Positions 25,296-32,588 of a stretch of DNA of 42,728 nt are shown piece by piece. A program made the translations under genes and the position numbers. The notes under the pieces are model-generated. The model saw only the letters and a program-made list of their open reading frames with translations, ran no database searches and was not told the DNA's origin. The number at the start of each line of letters is the position of its first letter. Position 1 is the first letter of the stretch. The DNA is from Oscillospiraceae bacterium. GTDB taxonomy: Bacteria; Bacillota; Clostridia; Oscillospirales; Oscillospiraceae. The DNA lies in contig JAFYAQ010000024.1 of the NCBI GenBank assembly GCA_017540645.1, positions 1-42,728 of the forward strand, read 5' to 3'.

Positions 25296-26695
25296 CATGT
25301 CTGGGGTTTTATATTGTGTTTTTTCAAAATAGAGGCATAGGCCCGCGGCTGCAGCCGATTGCAGATAGGCGTTGAGAGGACCCCGGCAGCCACACCGAAG
25401 ATCCAGATCAGACGCCACCCGGCCAGAATCCCCAGAAGGATGATCACCGCGGCAAGGATGCTGTAGACTGTGCGGAAGCGCTTGCTCCATGCGTTCAGCT
25501 CCCCGACGACATCCACCCCGTCGGAGGCGTGGGGCGCGCTCTCAATATAATCCGCGGCGCCCGCGCTTCCGGAGCAGGAGCGAAAATCCTCGCTGCACGA
25601 ACCGGCGGACCGGGCGTAGCTTTCCTTGCCCAGGACCTCCTCCACGGCCCGGCGGATCCCCTGAGCGGAATCATCCGTCAGCAGCACACCTGCCCCTATT
25701 TCCGTAACTCTCCGGGCCACCGCGCACTGCTCGCCGGTCTGGGGGTAGAGGATCATGGGGGCGGCCATGTAGAGACTCTCCGAAACGCTGTTCATCCCGC
25801 AGTGGGTGAGAAAGACGTCCGTCCGGGAGAGCACCTCCAGCTGGTCTACATAGGGGAAGATACGGATGTTTTCCGGCAAGGCGCCGAAGCTCTCCCGATC
25901 CACCGCGTTGCCGCAGGAGATGACCACATCGGCATTCAGGTCCTCCAGGGCCTTTATGCACTTGCTGTAGAAGTCCGGACGGTCATTGATGACGGTGCCC
26001 AGGGAAATGTAGACCAGCGGACGCTCTTTCTCCTTTTGGGGCCGGGCCTGGGAAAACACCGAGGGGCCCACGAAGCAGTAATGGTCCGAAAAGCTCTCCG
26101 CACAGGGCTGGAAACGCCGGGAGGTGTACACCACCGTGTCGGTGGCGTTGTCGTTCTGGATCAGGGAGAAGACGCCGTTCACATGGTACCCGTAGGGCTC
26201 CAGCGCCTTCAGCTCCCGGGCGATCCGGGGCAGCCCCAGGACCATGTCCGCCATCTCCCGGGGAGAGTTTTTCATGTAGCGGGAGGAGATCTGATTGAAG
26301 GCAAAGGTGCTGGTGGAGACCACCATGGGGACCTTGTGCTTCCAGGCGTTCAGCTTTCCCCAGAAACAGACGGAGTCGGTGTAGACCACGTCCGGCTGAA
26401 AGCTGCGAAACTCCCCGTCCAGAAAAGCGTCCATGGCCAGGGTGATCCGGAGATCCTGCACCGCCATCTCGGTGGAGGAAACGCTCTTCAGCCCGGCCTC
26501 TTCTTTTTCGGAGAGAGGGGGGAGATACTCGTCGCAGGGGACGAATTCCGCGCCGGATGCGAGGATCTTCGCCTCAAACTCCCGGAAGGAGTAAAACCGT
26601 ACCCGGTCGCCCCGGCGCACCAGCTCCGCCGCCACCGGCAGCATGGGGTTGGTGTGGCCGTGGGCCGGAATGCAGAAAAAGGCGATGCGCTTCAT
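25295..26695 (-). CDS. GT1/MGT-like glycosyltransferase with C-terminal membrane tail
   Basis: A 466-residue GT-B glycosyltransferase resembling the macrolide/UGT group (GT1). It begins MKRIAFFCIPAHGHTNPMLP with ELVRRGDRV following, and ends its donor domain with VFLTHCGMNSVSESLYMAAP and YPQTGEQ, the UDP-sugar signature with HCG in place of the usual HGG. After about residue 405 comes a feature not usual for soluble MGT enzymes: a hydrophobic stretch of about 45 residues that can form one or two membrane spans, then a basic tail. The acceptor is unknown; a lipid, antibiotic or wall glycan is possible. The ATG at 26695 overlaps the stop of the AbrB gene (ATGA), so the two are translationally coupled. 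Confidence 0.82.
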   Translation of the reverse strand: MKRIAFFCIPAHGHTNPMLPVAAELVRRGDRVRFYSFREFEAKILASGAEFVPCDEYLPPLSEKEEAGLKSVSSTEMAVQDLRITLAMDAFLDGEFRSFQPDVVYTDSVCFWGKLNAWKHKVPMVVSTSTFAFNQISSRYMKNSPREMADMVLGLPRIARELKALEPYGYHVNGVFSLIQNDNATDTVVYTSRRFQPCAESFSDHYCFVGPSVFSQARPQKEKERPLVYISLGTVINDRPDFYSKCIKALEDLNADVVISCGNAVDRESFGALPENIRIFPYVDQLEVLSRTDVFLTHCGMNSVSESLYMAAPMILYPQTGEQCAVARRVTEIGAGVLLTDDSAQGIRRAVEEVLGKESYARSAGSCSEDFRSCSGSAGAADYIESAPHASDGVDVVGELNAWSKRFRTVYSILAAVIILLGILAGWRLIWIFGVAAGVLSTPICNRLQPRAYASILKKHNIKPQT

Positions 26696-26910
26696 TCTTC
26701 CTTTGCCCCCTCTTCCTGGAATACGGTGCCGAACAGCGAGGAAAAGGTCCCCTTGGGAGGGATGGCGATGCCCCTCTGCAGATCCCCCAGAAGGAGGAGC
26801 GTGTCCCCGGGCTTGATAGCAAACAGTTCCCGGGCCTGCTTGGGGATGACGATCTGCCCCTTTTCTCCCACCGTGGCGGTCCAGGCGTAAAGGCCCTTCG
26901 GTTCGTTCAT
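26692..26910 (-). CDS. AbrB/MazE/SpoVT-type DNA-binding regulator
   Basis: A 72-residue protein with one swapped-hairpin AbrB domain. TVGEKGQIVIPKQARELF, followed by IKPGDTLLLLGD, is the family signature (residues 13-42). The C-terminal 25 residues are a short effector or dimer region. GGAGG precedes the ATG. Its stop overlaps the start of the glycosyltransferase gene by four bases. It is very likely an autoregulator: a perfect 14-bp inverted repeat covers its -10 and ribosome site. A MazE-type antitoxin is possible by fold, but the coupled gene is a glycosyltransferase, not a toxin. Confidence 0.88.
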   Translation of the reverse strand: MNEPKGLYAWTATVGEKGQIVIPKQARELFAIKPGDTLLLLGDLQRGIAIPPKGTFSSLFGTVFQEEGAKEE

Positions 26911-26920
26911 AAGAAAGCAC

Positions 26921-26959
26921 CTCCGCGGTATGATTTGTTATACTTATCATACCGCGGAG
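26921..26959 (-). promoter_or_regulatory. 14-bp perfect dyad over the abrB-type promoter (candidate operator)
   Basis: CTCCGCGGTATGAT (26921-26934) and its exact inverse (26946-26959) are separated by 11 bp. The right copy contains the -10 TATGAT; the left copy includes the ribosome site. The transcript would start inside the spacer, so the dyad is more likely a DNA operator than an RNA hairpin. Confidence 0.8.
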
Positions 26960-26974
26960 CGTTTGCATTGTCAA
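26946..26974 (-). promoter_or_regulatory. Sigma-A promoter of the abrB-glycosyltransferase pair
   Basis: On the minus strand, perfect TTGACA (26974-26969), a 17-bp spacer, and TATGAT (26951-26946). The -35 lies only 22 bp past the stop of the upstream M56 gene. Confidence 0.85.
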
Positions 26975-26995
26975 GAGGCAATAAGGAGAACGGAT

Positions 26996-29900
26996 CTAAG
27001 CCTCCGGGGTAGGGGCGCCGCCCAGGAAGGCGTAGGCGTAGATGGGCCAGAGGGGGTCGGAAAGGGAGATCATGGACACCCGGTAGTCCTTGCCCCCGGG
27101 GGTGACGGCAAAGTTGGAGAAGGCCAGAAGATGGTTGCAGAAGGTGATACCGTAAATGGTGCCGCCAAACTCCTCCAGCGGTGCCTTGGCTATGATCTCC
27201 CGGAAGTCCGGGTTGAAAAGGTTGAATACAGAGTCCGTCGCCTCAAGGAATTGCTCCCGATTGAGGATTCGTACATAGTAGTCCTCTCCCACGATTTGCA
27301 GAGGGTATTTGACTTGATCAGCCAGAGTCTCCCAGTCACCGTCAGCGATGGTCTTTTGCACGGACGCCATAAAGGCCATTTCCTCGGAATCCTCTGCAAA
27401 GGTGAAGCTGGGATACTCTCCCTGATAATTCGCGGCAAATGGCTCTTGAACATAAGGCTCCAGCTCCCCGTCGGCTTTCACATTGTAGTGATCGGACAGA
27501 CGGTTGATTCCCGACCCGTTCCAGCTGATATCCCCGCTCTCGGTAAAGGTAAAGGCGGGGGAGGGGACATCGTGGATGTAGCAGTCATTGAAGTGCAGAC
27601 CGTCGCACTGGTAGAACTGAGCCGCCCCCTGGCTGCACTCATAGATCTCCGTGCGCCAGATGTCCATGCCAGTACTATAGGATGCCTGTACGCCCAGGAT
27701 GCCGCAGCCGTAGAGCCGCATGCCGTCCAGCCGGACATTGCTGCAGTTCTGGAAGTTCAGCACGCCGCCGGAACACTCGCCCGGCTCCTTGGTGTGCCCA
27801 GCGGTGAAGCCCACCAGCATGAGATCGCTGCAGTTGTGGAAATTCAAAACGTTGGCGTAGCGGGGGATAGCGGCCAGGGTGGTGGCTTCGGGGTAGGCGG
27901 CCTTGGGGTGGACCGTGAGACCGGAGACATTCTGGATCACCAGCTCCGGGCCGTCGTGGCTTTGCTGCCAGTAATAATACTCTCCGCCCACGGAGCCGTA
28001 GTTGGAGGCCTGGGAGAGGTCAAAGACGTCTCCGTCCAGTACGATGGTCCGGTCCGGGCCGATGGCGGCCAGAAATTCGTCCACCGTGGCGACGGTGACG
28101 GTGCCGCCGGGACGCACGTCGACAGCGGAAGCGGCAGGCATAGGCGTGGGATAAGCGTCGGTGGGGTCCACCTCCCGGAGCTGCATGTTCTCAAAGTCCT
28201 CCGGGCCCAGGAGCTTGCCGCTGGCGTCGTGGGCGTACACGCCGCTGCTCTGCACCCAGCCGCGGATATCGCCGTTGTCGGCAAAGGAGCAGCCGTCCAC
28301 CGTGGCGCCGTACTGCTCAAACTGGAACACGCCGCCGTCAAAGCGGTTGCCGCGCACCTCGTTGGAGAGGAAGGAGGCGTTTTGCGTGTAGCGGAGCTGC
28401 AGCAGGAACTGAGCGTTATTATCGTGAATGCTGCTGCGGCGGATCACCACGTCGTTGGAGTAGGAGGCGGTGAAGAGGGCCATACTGGCGCCCTGTCCCG
28501 CCCTGTCGCCGAGGCGGAAAACGTCGCAGTCCTCGATATGCACACTGTAGCATTGCTGCAGAGAAACGGCGTTGGAGCTGCACTCATAGATTTGGCAGCC
28601 GGTGACGCTCAGGTCGTTGGTGTTGCTGGCGTCCACGCCCACGGTGCCGCAGCCGTAGAGATCGCAGGAGTCGACGGAAACCCTCTGGCAGTTTTCCAGC
28701 TGCAGCACGCCGCCGGAGCAAAAGCCGGGCTGGGTACTGTGGCCCGCGGTCAGATCCTGCAGCGTCAGGTCCGTGCAGCCGTCAAAGCAGAGGACATTGG
28801 CGTAGCGCGGCACGGCGACCAGGCTGGTTTCCTCTGTGCCCTGGCCGAGGATCGTCAGATTCTTGACCCGGGAGATGACCAGTTCCGCGCTGGTTTTTCC
28901 GTTTTCGTCCCAGACCTGTTTCCAGAAATAGCAGGGATTCTTGGACTCCGCGGCGTAGTCGGAGGCTTTCGAAAGGTCGTATTCTCCGGCCTCCAGATAA
29001 ATGGTGGTGTTTGGCCCGATAGCGGCAAGGAACTCGTCCACATTGCTCACCCGGACGGCCCCCTCCGGGATTACAGGCGCGGGGGCGCTGTCTGCCGCCG
29101 TGGACTGGGGCCCGGCGGCCAGACCGCAGCCGGCCAGCAGCACCAGGGTCAGCACCGCAGCCAGCACGCGCGCTTTGCTCTTTTTGTAATGCATGATCTG
29201 CTCCAATCTTTCTTTCAAATTCCGTTTCTGGGTGGAGAAGGTGGTGGCCACTACGCCCGCCGGCAGCGCCGATGCGGCCGCCATGGCAAGGAGAGTATGG
29301 CCATAGGATCGTTTTTCCTCCCGGCTCATGGAGCGCAGCAGCAACTCGTCACAGCTCAGCTCACAGGCCCGGGAGAGCTCTTTTCGGATCAGCCAGCTCA
29401 GAGGATTGAACCAATGGGCGGAGAGCACCAGGACAGCGACCCATTTATAGAGAGTATCCATCCGGCGATAGTGCATAAGCTCATGGCGCAGGATGTTTCG
29501 CAGCAGCTCCTCATCATATGCCTGTTCCGGCAGCACGATCCGAGGCGAGAGAAGCCCGAACATTAGGGGGGTGTTCACCGATCCGGAGAGGAAGAGCCTG
29601 GGCTTGTGCCCGGGGATGGAGGCATACACAGTGCGGATGAGGCGGTGAGGCGATCGCAGTCCGCGACGCAGAGGGATGGTAAAGTGCAGGTATGCCGTCA
29701 GCGTCAGCCCCAGGCTCAGCACAGTACCCAGGGTCCAGACAGAGAGCCAGAGCTTTGGCGATCGCCAGCTTACGGAAAACCCGCTCTCAGCCGACGCAGC
29801 GTTTTCCGGCGTCTCCGGGGCCTCCGATGCCGGGGATATCTCCGAGGGCGCTTGCGCGGGGAAGGGAACTGCGGGGAACGCACCGGGAACAGGGTCAGGT

Positions 29901-30151
29901 ATGGCCTGCTCCGACAGCGGCCCATCGGCATCCTGCACATAGCTGCTTCCGACCAGGACGGAAGGGGAAGGGATTGCCTCCGCTTCGCTCGGGACCAGCC
30001 CCGGCAGGGGCAGGGCCAGGCGCAGCAGCACCGGCAGCCAGGCATAGTAATACACTGTGCTGGGCATCCGCCGAAGGACAATATAGCGCAGGGCCATGAG
30101 CAGCAGCGCAAGGACGCTGCCGCTCAGAGTAAGCGTCAGCAGCATTTTCAT
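26996..30151 (-). CDS. BlaR1-type M56 membrane protease fused to tandem beta-helix-like extracellular modules
   Basis: A 1051-residue membrane protein. Spans near 4-26, 33-52 and 133-156 precede a zinc protease domain with HELMH (223-227) and a third-ligand region ELSCDE (about 264-269). A fourth span (328-346) is followed by about 700 extracellular residues. In BlaR1/MecR1 this topology carries a beta-lactam sensor after the fourth span. Here there are instead two related copies (about 366-545 and 684-860) of a repeat-rich module with PRYANVL, FTAGH/LTAGH, CSGGVL and LYGCG motifs, resembling right-handed beta-helix, then a C-terminal domain (about 925-1045) of unrecognised or NTF2-like type. 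A Pro/Ala/Ser-rich insert lies at 54-127. It follows a blaI-type gene by 3 bp. The ligand is unknown; sensing a polysaccharide or wall fragment is inference. Confidence 0.85.
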   Translation of the reverse strand: MKMLLTLTLSGSVLALLLMALRYIVLRRMPSTVYYYAWLPVLLRLALPLPGLVPSEAEAIPSPSVLVGSSYVQDADGPLSEQAIPDPVPGAFPAVPFPAQAPSEISPASEAPETPENAASAESGFSVSWRSPKLWLSVWTLGTVLSLGLTLTAYLHFTIPLRRGLRSPHRLIRTVYASIPGHKPRLFLSGSVNTPLMFGLLSPRIVLPEQAYDEELLRNILRHELMHYRRMDTLYKWVAVLVLSAHWFNPLSWLIRKELSRACELSCDELLLRSMSREEKRSYGHTLLAMAAASALPAGVVATTFSTQKRNLKERLEQIMHYKKSKARVLAAVLTLVLLAGCGLAAGPQSTAADSAPAPVIPEGAVRVSNVDEFLAAIGPNTTIYLEAGEYDLSKASDYAAESKNPCYFWKQVWDENGKTSAELVISRVKNLTILGQGTEETSLVAVPRYANVLCFDGCTDLTLQDLTAGHSTQPGFCSGGVLQLENCQRVSVDSCDLYGCGTVGVDASNTNDLSVTGCQIYECSSNAVSLQQCYSVHIEDCDVFRLGDRAGQGASMALFTASYSNDVVIRRSSIHDNNAQFLLQLRYTQNASFLSNEVRGNRFDGGVFQFEQYGATVDGCSFADNGDIRGWVQSSGVYAHDASGKLLGPEDFENMQLREVDPTDAYPTPMPAASAVDVRPGGTVTVATVDEFLAAIGPDRTIVLDGDVFDLSQASNYGSVGGEYYYWQQSHDGPELVIQNVSGLTVHPKAAYPEATTLAAIPRYANVLNFHNCSDLMLVGFTAGHTKEPGECSGGVLNFQNCSNVRLDGMRLYGCGILGVQASYSTGMDIWRTEIYECSQGAAQFYQCDGLHFNDCYIHDVPSPAFTFTESGDISWNGSGINRLSDHYNVKADGELEPYVQEPFAANYQGEYPSFTFAEDSEEMAFMASVQKTIADGDWETLADQVKYPLQIVGEDYYVRILNREQFLEATDSVFNLFNPDFREIIAKAPLEEFGGTIYGITFCNHLLAFSNFAVTPGGKDYRVSMISLSDPLWPIYAYAFLGGAPTPEA

Positions 30152-30154
30152 GGC

Positions 30155-30532
30155 TTAGTCCTCCACCCGGAACATCTGCCGCAGCTCCTGGATATCCTCC
30201 TGAGTCAGTCCGTCCGAATGGACGAGCGCCGCCACCAGATCATGTGCGCGTCCGTTATATACCCGGTGGATCAGATCCCTGGTGGCCCAGGCCCTGTATT
30301 CTTCCTCACTGATCCTGGGAGAGTAGTAAAAAACCTTCCGCTTCTCCTGTGCCACCGCACCCTTGGTCACCAGCCGGGAGACCAGAGTCTTGATGGTGGC
30401 CGGCTCCCAGCCCTTGGATTTTTGCAGTTCTTCCCGGATCTCCGTCACGGGCAGCGCGTCCTGCGCCCGCCAAAGGAGCTTCATGACTTCCAACTCGGAT
30501 GCGGTGATTTTCTCGGCGTTTTCGTATGACAT
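30155..30532 (-). CDS. BlaI/MecI family transcriptional repressor
   Basis: A 125-residue winged-helix repressor. ITASELEVMKLLW (9-21) and the recognition part EPATIKTLVSRLVTKGAV are the BlaI/MecI signature, followed by VFYYSPRISEEEY, the wing and linker. The C-terminal half is the dimer domain, which is cut by the partner protease in known systems. The ATG at 30532 has GGGAGG upstream; the frame is open 20 codons earlier, across the operator, and is not coding. It forms an operon with the M56 gene 3 bp downstream. Two BlaI-type boxes lie in its promoter. Confidence 0.95.
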   Translation of the reverse strand: MSYENAEKITASELEVMKLLWRAQDALPVTEIREELQKSKGWEPATIKTLVSRLVTKGAVAQEKRKVFYYSPRISEEEYRAWATRDLIHRVYNGRAHDLVAALVHSDGLTQEDIQELRQMFRVED

Positions 30533-30558
30533 GGCAGCAGCCTCCCCAAAAAACAGTT

Positions 30559-30609
30559 TACAGTTGTAGCTCGAGCATCTACACGATAGCATAAGAGTCT
30601 ACAATTGTC
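30559..30609 (-). promoter_or_regulatory. Two BlaI-type operator boxes
   Basis: TACAGTTGTA (30559-30568) matches the BlaI/MecI core TACAnnTGTA exactly; TACAATTGTC (30600-30609) matches at all but one position and overlaps the -35. A TACA half-site at 30580 lies between them near the -10. Confidence 0.83.
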
Positions 30610-30611
30610 AA
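30583..30611 (-). promoter_or_regulatory. Sigma-A promoter of the blaI-M56 operon
   Basis: On the minus strand, TTGACA (30611-30606), a 17-bp spacer, and TATCGT (30588-30583), about 50 bp before the blaI start. Confidence 0.8.
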
Positions 30612-30626
30612 CTGCAATTTTCGACA

Positions 30627-30666
30627 GAAAAACCGCCTGCCTCATCCGATCGACGGGGCAGGCGGT
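30627..30666 (-). terminator. Terminator after the GH5 gene
   Basis: A perfect 10-bp stem (30632-30641 with 30657-30666), followed on the minus strand by TTTTTC. It isolates the carbohydrate operon from the blaI promoter. Confidence 0.88.
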
Positions 30667-30693
30667 CAAGCGCGGATTTGGATAGGGGAGGGC

Positions 30694-31650
30694 TCACAGC
30701 AGCAGCGGCAGCAGCTCGGCGCGGACTTCGTCCATCCTCCGATCCGCCAGACCGAAATCCATCTCCTTATAGCTCCAAAGACAGTGGGCGATGCCGTGGC
30801 GCTCAAAGACGGCGTGCAGGTCCCGGAACCATTTCATGGCCTCCCGGGGAGGGACCACATCGATGACGCCGTATTCGCCGCAGTAAAGCTCGGTCCCCTC
30901 CCGGGCCGCTTTTTCCAGCGCCGGGGCCAGAAAGTCCTCCAGCCAGGCCTCGGAGACGCCGCTTTCCGCGTAGCTGACGCGGCGCTCCCGGTCAAAGCTC
31001 TCGTCCATCCAATAGGCGCCCTGGTGGGTGAAAATATGGGGCTCATAGAAATGGAAGTTATAAATCACCCGCGCGTCGTAGGGGGCGTCCAGTTCGGGGA
31101 GGGTCCTGGCGCTGTTCCACTGATAGCTGCCCAGCAGGATCAGCGTCTCGGGAGCATAACGCCGGATGCGGGCCGCACACTCCCGGGAGATGCGCTTCCA
31201 GGCCGGGAGGTATTCCTTTTCCGTCACCTCGTTGAGAAGGTCGAACATGACCCTCTCGTGCAGGGAGCCGTAACGTTTGGCCAGGCATTCCCAGATGGCG
31301 TAGAATTTTTCCTGGTACGCCTCGTTTTCAAAAAAGCCCGTTTCTCGTTCCCCGGCGTCGAAGGAAAAGCCGGGGGTCTTGTGCAGATCCAGCACCGCGT
31401 GCAGGCCGCAGCGCCGGCACCACTCCAGCGCCCGGTCGATGTATTGCAGTCCTTCTTCCCGCATGGAGCCGTCCTTGTTTTGGATCACGTTGTAATCCAC
31501 GGGGATGCGCACATGGTCAAAGCCCCATCCGGCGATCCGTTCCAGATCCGGCAGTGTGATAAAGCCCTCCAGGCGCTGGGCGCTGTAATCGCACTGGCTG
31601 AGCCAGCCGCCTAAGTTGATGCCCTTGTAAAAACCTTGTTCTTTCAGCAT
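30694..31650 (-). CDS. Glycoside hydrolase family 5 (cellulase/glucanase-like), intracellular
   Basis: A 318-residue TIM-barrel GH5 enzyme. KGINLGGWLSQ at the start, HVRIPVD, VLDLHK and FDLLNEV (acid/base Glu141) are GH5 landmarks, and the nucleophile is in LYCGEYGV (Glu259). LWSYKEMDFGL closes the barrel with the conserved tryptophan. No signal peptide is present, so it should act in the cytoplasm on imported oligosaccharides, not on polymer outside. ATG at 31650 is chosen because AAGGAA lies upstream; a TTG six codons earlier is possible. Beside a sugar ABC importer and a cellobiose phosphorylase, a beta-1,4- or mixed-linkage glucan oligosaccharide is the likely substrate. Confidence 0.9.
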   Translation of the reverse strand: MLKEQGFYKGINLGGWLSQCDYSAQRLEGFITLPDLERIAGWGFDHVRIPVDYNVIQNKDGSMREEGLQYIDRALEWCRRCGLHAVLDLHKTPGFSFDAGERETGFFENEAYQEKFYAIWECLAKRYGSLHERVMFDLLNEVTEKEYLPAWKRISRECAARIRRYAPETLILLGSYQWNSARTLPELDAPYDARVIYNFHFYEPHIFTHQGAYWMDESFDRERRVSYAESGVSEAWLEDFLAPALEKAAREGTELYCGEYGVIDVVPPREAMKWFRDLHAVFERHGIAHCLWSYKEMDFGLADRRMDEVRAELLPLLL

Positions 31651-31664
31651 GAGGTTATTCCTTT

Positions 31665-31697
31665 CCAAAAAACGGCCCTCCCGGCGGGAGAGCCGTT
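31665..31697 (-). terminator. Terminator or attenuator between the sugar permease and GH5 genes
   Basis: An imperfect stem (AACGGC 31671-31676 with GCCGTT 31692-31697, continuing into CTCCC/GGGAG) followed by a minus-strand T run. It would reduce, not necessarily stop, transcription into the GH5 gene. Confidence 0.82.
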
Positions 31698-31709
31698 CTG
31701 ATTCTTTGC

Positions 31710-32579
31710 TCAGGCCTTGACGGAGCCGGAGGTGACGCCCCTGATGATGCTCTTGGAGAGGATGATGTATACGATCAGCACCGGCAGGATGGCCAGCAGG
31801 ATGAACATATACACCTTGCCCATGTCGAACTTGGAGTAGTCCGCGCTCCGGAGCTGGGCGATCATGATGGGGACGGTCTTCATCTCCGCCTTATCCAGCA
31901 GCAGGGCCGGGATGAAGTAGTTGTTCCAGGAGCTGACGAAGGAGAAGATCATCTGCACCGCCACGGCCGGCTTCATGATGGGCAGCACGATGGTGTTGAA
32001 GGTACGGAATTCACCGCTGCCGTCGATCCGGGCGGCCTCCACCATCTCCATGGGCAGCACGCTCTCCAGATACTGCTTCATGTAGAAGAACACCACCGGA
32101 GCCGCGATGCTGGGGATGATCAGGGGGATGTAGCTGTTGGTGAGATGGAGCTTGTACATCAGCTGCACAAAGCCCACGGCGGACACCTGGGGCGGGATCA
32201 TCATTACCGCCATGATGAACAGGAACGCCGCCCGTCTGCCCTTGAAGCGGTAGGCGTGGATGCCGTAGGCCGTCAGGGCGGAGAAGTAGGTGGTCAGCAG
32301 CGCCGAGCTCATAGCCACGAAGAAGCTGTTGAGCATGCCCCGGGGAATGTTGATGGACTGGTCGGTCCAGGCGTTGCGAAGGTTATCCAGGAAATGCTCC
32401 CTGGGGAAGGGGGAGAAGCCCGCCTGGAGCTGGGCGTTGGAACGGCTGGCGTTCACGATCAGCAGGTAAAAGGAGAAGAGGCACAGCAGGCTCAGAAAGA
32501 TCAAAATGGCGTAGACCACCACGCGGGTCACGATGAGCGAGACGCGGGCCTTGGTATTCTGGTTGTTTTTCATGGCCAT
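31710..32579 (-). CDS. Carbohydrate ABC transporter permease (MalG type)
   Basis: A 289-residue permease with about six membrane spans. The EAA loop reads EMVEAARIDGSGEFRTFNTI followed by VLPIMKPA, the MalG-family docking site for the ATPase. It pairs with the MalF-type permease 9 bp upstream to form the channel. No ATPase gene is in the operon; a shared MsmX-type ATPase elsewhere is the usual solution in Firmicutes. GGAGG precedes the ATG. Confidence 0.94.
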   Translation of the reverse strand: MAMKNNQNTKARVSLIVTRVVVYAILIFLSLLCLFSFYLLIVNASRSNAQLQAGFSPFPREHFLDNLRNAWTDQSINIPRGMLNSFFVAMSSALLTTYFSALTAYGIHAYRFKGRRAAFLFIMAVMMIPPQVSAVGFVQLMYKLHLTNSYIPLIIPSIAAPVVFFYMKQYLESVLPMEMVEAARIDGSGEFRTFNTIVLPIMKPAVAVQMIFSFVSSWNNYFIPALLLDKAEMKTVPIMIAQLRSADYSKFDMGKVYMFILLAILPVLIVYIILSKSIIRGVTSGSVKA

Positions 32580-32588
32580 CGTTCCTCC

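Noticed and set aside
26692..26910. Toxin-antitoxin (MazE-type) reading of the AbrB gene.
   Set aside because: The coupled downstream gene is a 466-residue glycosyltransferase, not a small toxin.
26930..29566. An 878-codon plus-strand frame opposite the M56 gene.
   Set aside because: The minus-strand protein has a catalytic motif, membrane spans, internal homology and an upstream ribosome site; the plus frame has none.
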